64,000 bases of DNA from an uncultured Lachnospiraceae bacterium (GCA_947632515.1 CANRPO010000007.1:50079-114078), one strand, 5' to 3'. Shown: positions 1 to 8,090, counted from the stretch's first letter. Notes: a model not told the origin generated them from the sequence alone. Numbers and translations are program-made.

Positions 1-656
1 AACAGGGCTTTTTGTCGGAGGCCGTGGTCAATTTCGTGGCTCTGCTCGGCTGGAGCCCGGAGGACAACACGGAGATCTTTACGCTGGACGAGCTGGTGAA
101 AAAGTTCGACTATCACCATCTGTCCAAATCCCCCGCGGTGTTCGACTACACGAAACTTAAATGGATGAACGGCGAATACTGCAAGGCCATGGACGCGAAC
201 AGATTCTACGAGATGGCGTTACCGTATCTGAAAGAGGCGATCTCGAAAGAACTGGATCTGAAAAAGATCGCCGCCATGGTGCAGACAAGAATAGAAATTT
301 TCCCGGACATCAAAGAGATGGTCGATTTCTTTGAGGAACTGCCGGAATACGACGTGGAGATGTATGCCCACAAGAAGATGAAGACGAGCGCGGAGTCAAG
401 TCTCGAAGTGCTTGAGGAGCTTCTGCCCATTCTGGAGGAACAGACGGACTACAGCAATGATGCGCTGTATGCGACGCTTGTGTCCTATGTGGAGAAAAAG
501 GGCTGTAAGAACGGATATGTGATGTGGCCGGTTCGGACGGCAGTCTCGGGTAAGCAGATGACGCCCGCAGGCGCTACGGAGATCATGGAGATCCTCGGAA
601 AGGAAGAGTCTCTTGCCAGAATCCGTAAGGGAATCGCCAAACTCAGGGACTCCTGA
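1..656 (+). CDS. gltX: Glutamyl-tRNA synthetase, C-terminal part (5' end outside window)
   Basis: GluRS charges tRNA-Glu with glutamate in the cytosol. The frame is open from base 3 to the stop at 654-656, so about 217 C-terminal residues are visible. They begin with the G-F-L-(S)-E-A-V-V-N-F-V-A-L-L-G-W block that in class I GluRS lies just after the KLSKR signature, so the Rossmann domain, HIGH and KLSKR motifs lie upstream. What remains is the helical stem-contact and anticodon-binding region, ending with the A-x-P-x-x-W/R-x-A-x-(S)-G-x-x-x-x-P segment (here P-V-R-T-A-V-S-G-K-Q-M-T-P). The last 44 bases overlap the TTG start proposed for the downstream helicase. Confidence 0.9.
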   Translation, partial: QGFLSEAVVNFVALLGWSPEDNTEIFTLDELVKKFDYHHLSKSPAVFDYTKLKWMNGEYCKAMDANRFYEMALPYLKEAISKELDLKKIAAMVQTRIEIFPDIKEMVDFFEELPEYDVEMYAHKKMKTSAESSLEVLEELLPILEEQTDYSNDALYATLVSYVEKKGCKNGYVMWPVRTAVSGKQMTPAGATEIMEILGKEESLARIRKGIAKLRDS

Positions 657-2592
657 GCGCCGGCCCGACCCGAATCAGGAGAGGGCGATCAGACACGCCG
701 CAGGTCCCGCACAGATCTTCGCGGGACCCGGCAGCGGCAAAACCTATGTCACCGTACACCGCATCAGACATCTCATCACACGTCTCGGCGTTGAGCCGGA
801 GCATATTCTTGTCATCACCTTCACGAAAGCGGCAGCGCTGGAAATGCAGAACCGTTTCTTTCGCCTTATGGAACCGGAACGACCGCCGGTGAGGTTCGGC
901 ACCTTTCACGCCGTGTTCTATCATATTTTACGGCAGTCCCCGCAGTATCGCGGGTATTCCATCATCACGGAATCGGAAAAGAAGAAGTTATTCAGACAGA
1001 TCATACATATGCACAGGCGGTTTGCAGGTATCCAAGAGGAGGATCTGGATGAGATCATCGCCTGTGCGGACGCCTGTCGCCGGTCCTCAGCCGCGCAGAC
1101 GCCATCCCTGCGGGAGATCGGAGAGGCGGACATTCTCTTTCTCGCGGAAGAGTTCGAGACCTATTTAGAGGAATTTCACAAGATGGACTTCGGGTGCATC
1201 ACGGGGCGCTGCCATCGTCTGTTGACGGAGCATGCGCAGATGCTTGACGCGTGGCGGGCGCAGTTTCGGTTTATTCTGATCGACGAGTTTCAGGACATTT
1301 CTCCGGATCAGTATGCGCTCATAAAGCTGCTTGCCGCGCCGGGAAACAACCTCTTCGTCGTGGGAGACGACGATCAGTCCATCTACGGCTTTCGCGGGGC
1401 AAGCCCCGACAGTATGCGGGCCTTCATGAGAGATTTCCCGGGCGCGTCAGAGATCTTCCTGGACGTCAACTATCGGTGCGGCGGTCAGATCGTGGGCGCG
1501 GCTGCGCGGGTGATCTCCTGCAACAGGAACCGTATCGACAAGACGGTGCGCGCCGTCCACGAGGAAGGGGCGGGATTCCACGTCCATGTATTTTTGACGG
1601 AGGAAGAGCAGGAAACTTATCTGATCGGCGAACTTCTGAAAAAGCGCGAACAGAGAGAACTGAACGTCTGCGCAATCCTGTGCCGCACCAACTACGACTG
1701 CGCGCTTATGGCGCAGAGACTCAGACGGCGCAGGATCCCTTATGTCATAAAGGAACGCCTGCGGAATCCTTACGATCACTTCGTGGTCCGCGACCTCATG
1801 GCCTATCTTGCGCTGGCCGACGGGCAGCTTACGCGGAGACATTTCCTGCGCATCATGAACCGTCCCGTCAGATATTTCAAGCGGGAGAGCGTACCTGAGG
1901 AGCGCGTGAGTTTCGAGGCGCTGGCGGAGTATTACAGGGATATGCCGTCCCTGCGGGAAGAAGTGCGGAAACTGTCTCGGGATCTTAAGAATCTGCGGGG
2001 AAAAGGGCTGCAACTGCAGATCCGCTATATCCGTAAGATCATCGGCTACGACCGCTATCTTCGCGAGAAGTACGGCGCGGAGCGCGCCGGGGAACTCATG
2101 CTGATAGCGGCGGATTTTCAGGAGCTGGCGGCCGGCTGCGCCACCTATGGGGCGCTGTGCGACTATATCAGTCAATATGGAGAGAATCTAAAGAGAAACG
2201 GCAGCGGGGAGCAGGGAGGGCAGCATCCGCAGGACGGATCCCCCGAGGGCGTCCGCCTTATGACGATGCACGCCTCCAAGGGACTGGAGTTCGATACCGT
2301 CTATCTGCCGGACTGTCAGGAGGGGAAGATCCCGTCCAACAAGTCAAAGACAGAGGCGCAGATAGAGGAAGAGCGCCGTATGTTCTATGTGGCGATGACG
2401 CGGGCGAAGAAGGAACTGTGCGTTACGGCGCACAAAGAAAAAAACGGGAAAGACGCGCCTTCCCGTTTCCTGCAATGTCTGTGTCAATTCTCTTCCGGGC
2501 CATCCCCCACCAGCTCGTCAAACTCCGCCGCATCCAGATATTCATCGAATGCGTCGGCCACGGCCTCGTACTCGTCGTCGTCATCGATATAG
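613..2592 (+). CDS. UvrD/PcrA-family ATP-dependent DNA helicase, short form
   Basis: Superfamily 1A 3'-5' DNA helicase, expected to unwind DNA in repair or at stalled forks. Motifs in order: Walker A AGPGSGKT (residues 37-44), Walker B L-I-D-E-F-Q-D, motif III GDDDQSIYGFRGA, N-Y-R motif IV, T-M-H-A-S-K-G-L-E-F motif V and V-A-M-T-R-A-K-K-E-L motif VI. It lacks the long C-terminal extension of PcrA and is closer in size to short clostridial UvrD homologues. The TTG start is preceded by AAGGAAG at good spacing but lies inside gltX. The last ~35 residues are a Ser-rich tail, which is the antisense translation of the acidic end of the convergent DUF1292 gene; motif VI ends before it. Which UvrD subgroup it belongs to is uncertain. 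Confidence 0.88.
   Translation: MPESVRESPNSGTPERRPDPNQERAIRHAAGPAQIFAGPGSGKTYVTVHRIRHLITRLGVEPEHILVITFTKAAALEMQNRFFRLMEPERPPVRFGTFHAVFYHILRQSPQYRGYSIITESEKKKLFRQIIHMHRRFAGIQEEDLDEIIACADACRRSSAAQTPSLREIGEADILFLAEEFETYLEEFHKMDFGCITGRCHRLLTEHAQMLDAWRAQFRFILIDEFQDISPDQYALIKLLAAPGNNLFVVGDDDQSIYGFRGASPDSMRAFMRDFPGASEIFLDVNYRCGGQIVGAAARVISCNRNRIDKTVRAVHEEGAGFHVHVFLTEEEQETYLIGELLKKREQRELNVCAILCRTNYDCALMAQRLRRRRIPYVIKERLRNPYDHFVVRDLMAYLALADGQLTRRHFLRIMNRPVRYFKRESVPEERVSFEALAEYYRDMPSLREEVRKLSRDLKNLRGKGLQLQIRYIRKIIGYDRYLREKYGAERAGELMLIAADFQELAAGCATYGALCDYISQYGENLKRNGSGEQGGQHPQDGSPEGVRLMTMHASKGLEFDTVYLPDCQEGKIPSNKSKTEAQIEEERRMFYVAMTRAKKELCVTAHKEKNGKDAPSRFLQCLCQFSSGPSPTSSSNSAASRYSSNASATASYSSSSSI
2438..2467 (-). 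terminator. Rho-independent terminator for the DUF1292 gene, inside the helicase 3' end
   Basis: AACGGGAA (2443-2450) pairs with TTCCCGTT (2460-2467) across a 9-base loop. On the minus strand the stem is followed by seven U residues (A run at 2438-2444 on the plus strand). It fits termination of the leftward DUF1292 transcript, and it also lies inside the reading frame of the rightward helicase. Confidence 0.7.
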
Positions 2593-2834
2593 TCCAGCTC
2601 CGGCTCCTCGTTAGGATCGTCGGGATTCTCGCTGTACCGGTAAAACCAGACTTCGCCGTCCGTATTGTCCCCCTTTTCGTCGAGTGGAAGAAGGGCGATA
2701 TAATCGCGGCCGTCCACCGGCAGGATCGTCACCACGGCACAGGTGACGACGGTCCCGTCGTCCAGTTCCAGATCCACCGTCATCTCCTCCGCATCGTAGC
2801 CGTCATCTGTGTTTCGAGCGCCTTTTTTGCCCAT
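2484..2834 (-). CDS. DUF1292 domain protein
   Basis: A 116-residue acidic protein of the DUF1292 (YrzB-like) family, common in Firmicutes, with no established function. The core reads T-V-D-L-E-L-D-D-G-T-V-V-T-C-x-V-V-T-I-L-P-V-D-G-R-D-Y-I-A-L-L-P and then W-F-Y-R-Y, matching the family's small beta-rich fold, followed by a long Asp/Glu-rich tail. The start at 2834 is chosen because AGGAGG stands just upstream; the frame is open further upstream but without a ribosome binding site. It is transcribed from its own promoter and converges on the helicase gene, with the 3' ends overlapping by 109 bases. Confidence 0.82.
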   Translation of the reverse strand: MGKKGARNTDDGYDAEEMTVDLELDDGTVVTCAVVTILPVDGRDYIALLPLDEKGDNTDGEVWFYRYSENPDDPNEEPELDYIDDDDEYEAVADAFDEYLDAAEFDELVGDGPEEN

Positions 2835-2866
2835 AGAAACGCCTCCTTCTATATCAGAATAACTAT

Positions 2867-2895
2867 ATTTTATCGAAAAAGGCAAAGAGATTCAA
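2867..2895 (-). promoter_or_regulatory. Sigma-A promoter for the DUF1292 gene
   Basis: On the minus strand: TTGAAT (2895-2890), 17-base spacer, TAAAAT (2872-2867). It lies about 30 bases upstream of the start codon at 2834. Confidence 0.6.
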
Positions 2896-2913
2896 CGCAG
2901 AAATATTTTTTTG

Positions 2914-2943
2914 TTGGGAAAAAATGCTTTCTTATGGTAAAAT
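2914..2943 (+). promoter_or_regulatory. Probable sigma-A promoter for the GH13-like gene
   Basis: TTGGGA (2914-2919), 18-base spacer, TAAAAT (2938-2943), about 50 bases before the ATG at 2997. It is divergent from the DUF1292 promoter, and the two share a short AT-rich intergenic region. Confidence 0.5.
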
Positions 2944-2996
2944 ATGATAGATAACGATTTGGAGTGGGAAATCATCATCGTATACCGGAGGGTCAG

Positions 2997-4961
2997 ATGC
3001 ATAAAAATTTCGATGTGATAAAAGCGAAGGCTTATCCGCTGGGCGTGTCCGTCTGTGAAGAAGGAATGCGTTTTGCCGCCGTGCGCGACATAACCGCGCG
3101 GGGCAAGGCGGACGAGTTCGGCGTGATTTTATACGATCAAAAGCACAGGAGCGGCGTGCGGATCCCTTTCCCCGAGGAGAGCAGGGTGGGCGAGGTCTAC
3201 GCCATGATCCTGAGAGGCTACTATGACACGGACTGCTCCTATCTGCTCTACTGCGGCGAACAGATCTGGCAGGATCCGCATTGTAAGAGGATCGCCAATC
3301 CATATCGCTACGGCGCGGAGAGAAAGCAGCTTCCCCGCTGTATGGCGCAGGATGTGCCCTACGATTGGGCGGACGACGCAATGCCCCGTTACCCCTACGA
3401 GGACGTTATTCTCTATGCGCTGCATGTGCGCGGTTTCACCAGACACCGCACATCCGGGGTCCGGCACAGGGGGACTTATCCGGGATTGACAGAAAAGATC
3501 CCTTATCTTTTGGAATTGGGCGTCACATCCCTTCTGCTTATGCCGGCCTATGAATTTGACGAGGTCATGGACCGGGACAGTGCGACCGGCCCCGTATCCA
3601 TGGAGCAGGCGATAGCAAATCTCGCACAGCCTTCGGACGGGGAGAGCGCAGAGGGAAAACGCGCCCGCAGACTGAATTACTGGGGGTATCAGAAAGGCTT
3701 GTACTATATACCCAAGAGCGGCTACGCGGACGGCAAAGACGCCGTGACAGAGTTCAAGGATATGGTAAAAGAACTGCACAGAAACGGTCTGGAAGTCCTT
3801 ATGCAGTTCTATTTCCCGCCGGAGATCTCCTCGGTGGAAATGCTGGACGTACTAAAATATTGGATTTTGGAGTATCATATAGACGGGTTCCACGTGATGG
3901 GCGTGGATCTTCCCATCGCGATGTTTGCGAAAGAGCCGCTCTTTAGCGAGACAAAGCTGCTCACCTCGCAGCAGTACAGTCCGGCGCAGAGTGATTACAT
4001 GGCGCGGACAAGACGCCTCGGCTGGCTGGACGACGGTTTCCTCTACGATATGCGAAAGGCCGTCAAGGGGGATGACAATATGATCGACCGGCTGCTTTTT
4101 CATGTGAGAAACAACCGCCCTGAGACCGGGATCGTGAACTATATCGCCAAGTGGGACGGTATGCGTCTGGCGGACATGGTCTCCTACGACCGCAAGCACA
4201 ACGAGGCCAACGGCGAGGACAACCAGGACGGCACGGACTATAATTGCAGCTGGAACTGCGGCGTGGAGGGCAAAAGCCGCCGAAAGAGCATACAGGATCT
4301 CAGGCTGCGACAGATGAAGAACGCGCTGTCCCTTGTCTTCTTGTCACAGGGAACGCCGCTTTTGTACAGCGGAGACGAGTTCGGCAACACGCAGGAGGGC
4401 AACAACAACCCTTACTGTCAGGACAATGCCGTCGCCTGGATCAAGTGGAACCGGACGGAGCACGGGGAGGAATTGCTGCGGTACACGAAGATGCTGATCG
4501 CGCTCAGGAAGGCGCATCCCGTTCTCCACAGCCGGACGCCGCTCAAGGGGATGGATTATCTGTCCTGCGGCTATCCCGACGTCTCCTACCATGGCAAAGA
4601 CGCATGGAAACCTGATCTGAATCCCGCCTGCAGGAGCGTTGGCATCATGTACTGCGGTTATTATGGAGAGATCGACGGGCATAGGGACGACACCTTTTTC
4701 TATATCGGCATCAATCTTCACTGGAACGCCTGCTATTTCGGACTGCCTCAGCTTCCGAAGGGCAAAGAATGGGCGCTGTATGCGTCCTGCGATCCGAAGG
4801 AGAAGGCGGCCGATGAGCGGGAGAGCGCCGGCGGGCAGCCGGAATCCGTGCAGGAGATTTACGTAGCGCCCAGAACCATAGTCATCTATGCGTCGAGGAA
4901 CACGGCGGGGGCATCCGACAGGCCGCGCAAAAAGAACTCGGCGGGAAAAGAGGAATCGTAG
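2997..4961 (+). CDS. GH13 glycogen-debranching (GlgX/isoamylase)-like protein, probably catalytically inactive
   Basis: A 654-residue protein with the layout of GlgX/isoamylase debranching enzymes: N-terminal beta domain (Y-P-L-G-x-S-V start), then a TIM barrel announced by Y-x-L-H-V-R-G-F-T-R-H and H-R-G-T-Y-x-G-L-x-E-K-I-P-Y-L-x-E-L-G-V. The later segment D-M-V-S-Y-D-R-K-H-N-E-A-N-G-E and the F-L-S-Q-G-T-P-L-L-Y-S-G-D-E-F block are also typical. The catalytic places are changed: the usual GFRFDLA (nucleophile Asp) reads GFHVMGV near residue 297, the VVYNH region reads MQFYFPP, no acid/base Glu block is seen, and the HDGF region reads WDGM. A binding or regulatory role in glycogen metabolism is inferred. 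ATG 2997 has GGAGGG upstream. Confidence 0.75.
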   Translation: MHKNFDVIKAKAYPLGVSVCEEGMRFAAVRDITARGKADEFGVILYDQKHRSGVRIPFPEESRVGEVYAMILRGYYDTDCSYLLYCGEQIWQDPHCKRIANPYRYGAERKQLPRCMAQDVPYDWADDAMPRYPYEDVILYALHVRGFTRHRTSGVRHRGTYPGLTEKIPYLLELGVTSLLLMPAYEFDEVMDRDSATGPVSMEQAIANLAQPSDGESAEGKRARRLNYWGYQKGLYYIPKSGYADGKDAVTEFKDMVKELHRNGLEVLMQFYFPPEISSVEMLDVLKYWILEYHIDGFHVMGVDLPIAMFAKEPLFSETKLLTSQQYSPAQSDYMARTRRLGWLDDGFLYDMRKAVKGDDNMIDRLLFHVRNNRPETGIVNYIAKWDGMRLADMVSYDRKHNEANGEDNQDGTDYNCSWNCGVEGKSRRKSIQDLRLRQMKNALSLVFLSQGTPLLYSGDEFGNTQEGNNNPYCQDNAVAWIKWNRTEHGEELLRYTKMLIALRKAHPVLHSRTPLKGMDYLSCGYPDVSYHGKDAWKPDLNPACRSVGIMYCGYYGEIDGHRDDTFFYIGINLHWNACYFGLPQLPKGKEWALYASCDPKEKAADERESAGGQPESVQEIYVAPRTIVIYASRNTAGASDRPRKKNSAGKEES

Positions 4962-4964
4962 CCG

Positions 4965-5519
4965 ATGAGTATGTATAAAGCATGGAACCATCTGAAGACC
5001 GTCACGCAGCACAGATTACTTGTCATGAAGGGCTGCTTTCGGGTCGGCCTCTACGTACAGGGGCTGCTGCACGATCTGTCAAAGTACAGTCCGTCGGAGT
5101 TTCTGGTGGGAGCGAAATATTGGCAGGGAGACAGAAGTCCGAACAATGCGGAGCGCGAAGACATCGGTTACTCCTCCGCATGGCTGCACCACAAGGGACG
5201 CAACAAGCATCACTACGAATACTGGCTTGACTACAGCGCCCACGGCGTGGAGGGCAGCTGCATGACGCCCGCGCCCATGCCCACGCGCTATGTCATAGAG
5301 ATGTTCATGGACAGGATCGCCGCGTGTAAGGTATACCGCAAAGACGCTTACACAGACAGGGCGCCGCTGGAATATTATCTGTCCTCCAAGACGCCGCCGC
5401 CCATCCATGCGAAGACGAAAAGGCAGCTTGAATTTCTGCTGAACATGCTGGCGGACTACGGCGAGGAGAAGACTTTCCGCTATATCAGAACAAAAATTTT
5501 GCACAAAACGCGCCGATAG
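4965..5519 (+). CDS. DUF5662 family protein
   Basis: A 184-residue cytosolic protein resembling the DUF5662 family of Firmicutes. Visible features: H-L-K-T-V-T-x-H-R near the N-terminus, an HD-like H-D-L-S-K at residues 36-40, S-x-A-W-L-H-H-K-G-R-N-K-H-H-Y-E-Y-W, and M-P-x-R-Y-V-I-E-M-F-M-D-R-I-A-A. The many conserved His and Asp residues suggest a metal-binding helical fold, but no activity is known. It starts 3 bases after the GH13-like stop with GAGG upstream, so it is probably cotranscribed. Confidence 0.7.
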   Translation: MSMYKAWNHLKTVTQHRLLVMKGCFRVGLYVQGLLHDLSKYSPSEFLVGAKYWQGDRSPNNAEREDIGYSSAWLHHKGRNKHHYEYWLDYSAHGVEGSCMTPAPMPTRYVIEMFMDRIAACKVYRKDAYTDRAPLEYYLSSKTPPPIHAKTKRQLEFLLNMLADYGEEKTFRYIRTKILHKTRR

Positions 5520-5523
5520 GGTA

Positions 5524-5551
5524 ACGCGCACATTTCCTTTCGCATAGCTTA
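5524..5551 (+). promoter_or_regulatory. Possible sigma-K (late mother-cell) promoter
   Basis: AC (5524-5525), 17 bases, then CATAGCTTA (5543-5551), which fits the sigma-K pattern AC-(16/17)-CATAnnnTA. It lies about 25 bases before the DCGC-protein start. The motif is short and could occur by chance. Confidence 0.35.
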
Positions 5552-5577
5552 TAGTATGAAAAAAAGGAGATGTGCGT

Positions 5578-5895
5578 ATGAACTCTTGGTTAATTCTTTT
5601 ACTGTTGCTTTTCGCAAACGGAAACTGCTCGGGAGGGAACGGCGATTCAGACTGCGGCTGTGAGCGGAACGGATTCGGACAGACGGGCTGCCGCTCGGGC
5701 GGGAACGATCTGAGCGGCGGTTTCGGACGCGGATTCGGCAGCGGCAGGAACCGTGACAACGACGGCGACTGCGGCTGCGAGAGAACGCGCGGCAATGACG
5801 ACGACTGTGGCTGCGGCGGCAATGAATCCCGTTTCGAGTCCCGTTTCGACGCGAAGCCGTTCGGCAATACGGACTGCGGCTGCGACAATCAATAG
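5578..5895 (+). CDS. Small Cys/Gly-rich protein with DCGC repeats
   Basis: A 105-residue protein not assigned to a known family. It has a hydrophobic N-terminus (S-W-L-I-L-L-L-L-L-F, residues 3-12), then a Gly/Asn/Asp/Arg-rich low-complexity region containing ten cysteines, eight of them in four D-C-G-C motifs, the last one 4 residues from the end. The ATG at 5578 has AAAGGAG at good spacing; a GTG six bases earlier is less well placed. Cys-rich low-complexity proteins of this kind occur in spore coats and in metal-binding or crosslinked surface layers, and a sigma-K-like promoter precedes the gene. A coat or exosporium role is only inferred. Confidence 0.6.
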   Translation: MNSWLILLLLLFANGNCSGGNGDSDCGCERNGFGQTGCRSGGNDLSGGFGRGFGSGRNRDNDGDCGCERTRGNDDDCGCGGNESRFESRFDAKPFGNTDCGCDNQ

Positions 5896-5920
5896 CGCCG
5901 GGAGGTTTCCCGCAGAAAAC

Positions 5921-5954
5921 TGCCCTTTCTTTTGGTTGACGTAAAGAAAGGGCA
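5921..5954. repeat. 12-bp perfect inverted repeat overlapping the trpS promoter
   Basis: TGCCCTTTCTTT (5921-5932) and AAAGAAAGGGCA (5943-5954) with a 10-base loop. It may terminate the DCGC gene (though the U run is displaced), act as an operator for trpS, or both: the right arm lies in the spacer of the trpS promoter. Confidence 0.6.
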
Positions 5955-5964
5955 ATGTTAAACT
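5936..5964 (+). promoter_or_regulatory. Sigma-A promoter for trpS
   Basis: TTGACG (5936-5941), 17-base spacer, TAAACT (5959-5964). Transcription would start near 5971, giving a leader of about 40 bases before ATG 6013, too short for the T-box leader often found upstream of trpS in Firmicutes. Confidence 0.55.
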
Positions 5965-6012
5965 GTTTTTTGGTACAAGCAGGGCGTAAAAACCCCGGAT
6001 CGGAGGAAAAAT

Positions 6013-7017
6013 ATGATAGGTGAAAATAAAGTATTGTTCAGCGGTATGCAGGCGACGGGAAATCTGACGCTCGGAAATTATCTGGGCGCTCTGAAAAACT
6101 GGGTGAGTCTGTGCGACGAGTATCTGTGTTTCTACTCGGTGGTGGATCTGCACTCCATCACGATCAGACAGGATCCCGCTGAGCTGCGCAGACGCGCGCG
6201 AAATCTGCTGACGCTCTATATCGCGGCGGGGATCGACCCGGAGAAAAACTGCCTCTACTATCAGTCCCATGTCTCCGCCCACGCGGAGCTTGCGTGGATC
6301 CTGAACTGTTTCACCTACATGGGAGAGCTGAACCGCATGACGCAGTTCAAGGACAAGGCGGCGAAACACGCCGACAACATCAATGCCGGACTGTTCACCT
6401 ATCCTGTACTGATGGCGGCGGATATTCTTCTGTACCAGTCGGACGTTGTGCCCGTCGGCAACGACCAGCTGCAGCATTTAGAGATCACAAGGGACATCGC
6501 GCAGCGTTTCAACGCCATCTACGGCGACGTATTTACCATACCGGAGCCCTATATCGGCAAGGCGGGCGCAAGGATCAGGAGTCTGCAGGACCCGTCCAAG
6601 AAGATGTCCAAATCGGACGAGAACCCCAACGCCAGCATCTACCTGATGGACGATCCCGACACGATCATGCGCAAATTCAAGCGCGCGGTGACGGATTCCG
6701 AGGGCTGTGTGCGCTACTGTAAGGAACAGCCGGGCATCATGAATCTGATCGATATTTACAGCGCCTGCACGGACAAATCCGTGTCCGAGATCGAGAAGGA
6801 ATTTGACGGCAGAGGCTACGGCGATTTCAAGACGGCGGTGGGAGAGTCTGTGGTAGCTATCTTAAAGCCCTTGCAGGATCGTTTCGACGACCTGAATAAG
6901 AACAAGGATCACATCGATAAGATCATTAAGGAAAACGCTGAGAAGGCGGAGTATTACGCCCTCAAAACGCTCCGCAAGGTACAGAAAAAAGTCGGTTTCC
7001 CGGAGCGCGTGCGCTGA
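6013..7017 (+). CDS. trpS: Tryptophanyl-tRNA synthetase
   Basis: Class I aminoacyl-tRNA synthetase charging tRNA-Trp. The 334 residues match the usual bacterial TrpRS length. The HIGH-like motif is G-N-L-T-L-G-N-Y-L-G-A-L (residues 17-28). V-G-x-D-Q-x-x-H-x-E-x-T-R is seen as V-G-N-D-Q-L-Q-H-L-E-I-T-R, and the KMSKS loop is S-K-K-M-S-K-S near residues 197-203. The start has GGAGG about 7 bases upstream. The gene has its own promoter overlapped by an inverted repeat and is followed by hflK after 30 bases. Confidence 0.96.
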   Translation: MIGENKVLFSGMQATGNLTLGNYLGALKNWVSLCDEYLCFYSVVDLHSITIRQDPAELRRRARNLLTLYIAAGIDPEKNCLYYQSHVSAHAELAWILNCFTYMGELNRMTQFKDKAAKHADNINAGLFTYPVLMAADILLYQSDVVPVGNDQLQHLEITRDIAQRFNAIYGDVFTIPEPYIGKAGARIRSLQDPSKKMSKSDENPNASIYLMDDPDTIMRKFKRAVTDSEGCVRYCKEQPGIMNLIDIYSACTDKSVSEIEKEFDGRGYGDFKTAVGESVVAILKPLQDRFDDLNKNKDHIDKIIKENAEKAEYYALKTLRKVQKKVGFPERVR

Positions 7018-7047
7018 CTTCGATAGAGAATGAGATGGAGGAAGATT

Positions 7048-8079
7048 ATGTTCGGAGCAAAGAAGAATACGGGCGATCCCTTTCAGACGCAGAATGCGTC
7101 GGGCAAAGGAAAAGGGACGGGCAAAGGGAAAAGGATCGCGGCGGTCCTTGCGGTGATCGCGGTTTTTTTGATATTGGCTGGAGAATCCTACTACACCATC
7201 AAGGAGGAGGAGCAGGCCGTGGTCTGCACCTTTGGGTCGCCGAAAGCCGTCACAACGCCCGGACTTCATTTTAAGATCCCGTTTATCCAGACCGTGACAA
7301 AGGTAAACACCACGATCCAGGGCTTTTCCATCGGCTATCACTCCACAGGCGAGGAGGCGGACGCGCTGATGATCACCTCCGACTACAACTTTATCTTCGT
7401 CGATTTCTACGCGGAGTATAGAGTGACTGATCCGGTCAAGGCATTGTACGCCTCGCAGGATCCGGAACTGATTCTCAAAAATATCGCGCAGAACTGCATC
7501 AGAACGACCATAGGTTCCTACACTGTGGACAGCGTGCTGACCACGGGCAAGAACGAGATCCAGTCCAACATTAAACAGCTTATTTTGGATAAGCTGGAAG
7601 AGTACGACATCGGGATACAGCTGGTGAACATTACGATCCAGGATGCCACGCCGCCCACCGCGGAGGTGGAGAACGCTTTCAAAGAAGTGGAGACGGCGAA
7701 ACAGGGCAAGGAGACGGCGCTCAACAACGCGAACAAGTACCGCAACGAGCAGATCCCGAAGGCTGAGGCCGAGGCGGACAAGATTCTGCAGGATGCGGAG
7801 GCAGAAAAGCAGGAGCGCATCAACGAGGCGAACGGTCAGGCAGCGCGTTTCAACTCCATGTATCAGGAGTATGTGAAATATCCGGATGTGACAAAGAAAC
7901 GAATGTTCTATGAGGCCATGGAGGATGTGCTGCCGGACATCAAGGTCATCATCCAGAGCAGTGACGGAACTACCAGCACGGTCCTGCCCTTGGACAGTTT
8001 CGTGACATCGGATTCCACAGTGGAAAAAAGTCCCTCCGACTCTTCCGACACGGAAGAGCCTGACGGGCAGGAGAATTGA
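7048..8079 (+). CDS. hflK: HflK-like SPFH/prohibitin-family membrane protein
   Basis: A 343-residue protein with a Lys/Gly-rich cytosolic N-terminus, one membrane helix (about residues 27-45) and an SPFH/band-7 domain beginning I-K-E-E-E-Q-A-V-V-C-T-F-G, followed by an Ala/Glu-rich coiled coil (A-E-A-E-A-D-K-I-L-Q-D-A-E-A-E-K-Q-E-R). In bacteria HflK and HflC assemble into a membrane cage around the FtsH protease and modulate it; no ftsH is in this window. The ATG at 7048 is preferred because GGAGG sits 6 bases upstream; an in-frame ATG at 7030 has none. It forms a pair with hflC, 11 bases downstream. Confidence 0.85.
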   Translation: MFGAKKNTGDPFQTQNASGKGKGTGKGKRIAAVLAVIAVFLILAGESYYTIKEEEQAVVCTFGSPKAVTTPGLHFKIPFIQTVTKVNTTIQGFSIGYHSTGEEADALMITSDYNFIFVDFYAEYRVTDPVKALYASQDPELILKNIAQNCIRTTIGSYTVDSVLTTGKNEIQSNIKQLILDKLEEYDIGIQLVNITIQDATPPTAEVENAFKEVETAKQGKETALNNANKYRNEQIPKAEAEADKILQDAEAEKQERINEANGQAARFNSMYQEYVKYPDVTKKRMFYEAMEDVLPDIKVIIQSSDGTTSTVLPLDSFVTSDSTVEKSPSDSSDTEEPDGQEN

Positions 8080-8090
8080 GGTGAGCGGTC

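Noticed and set aside
5896..6012. T-box riboswitch upstream of trpS
   Set aside because: The leader after the promoter is only about 40 bases and has no T-box sequence.
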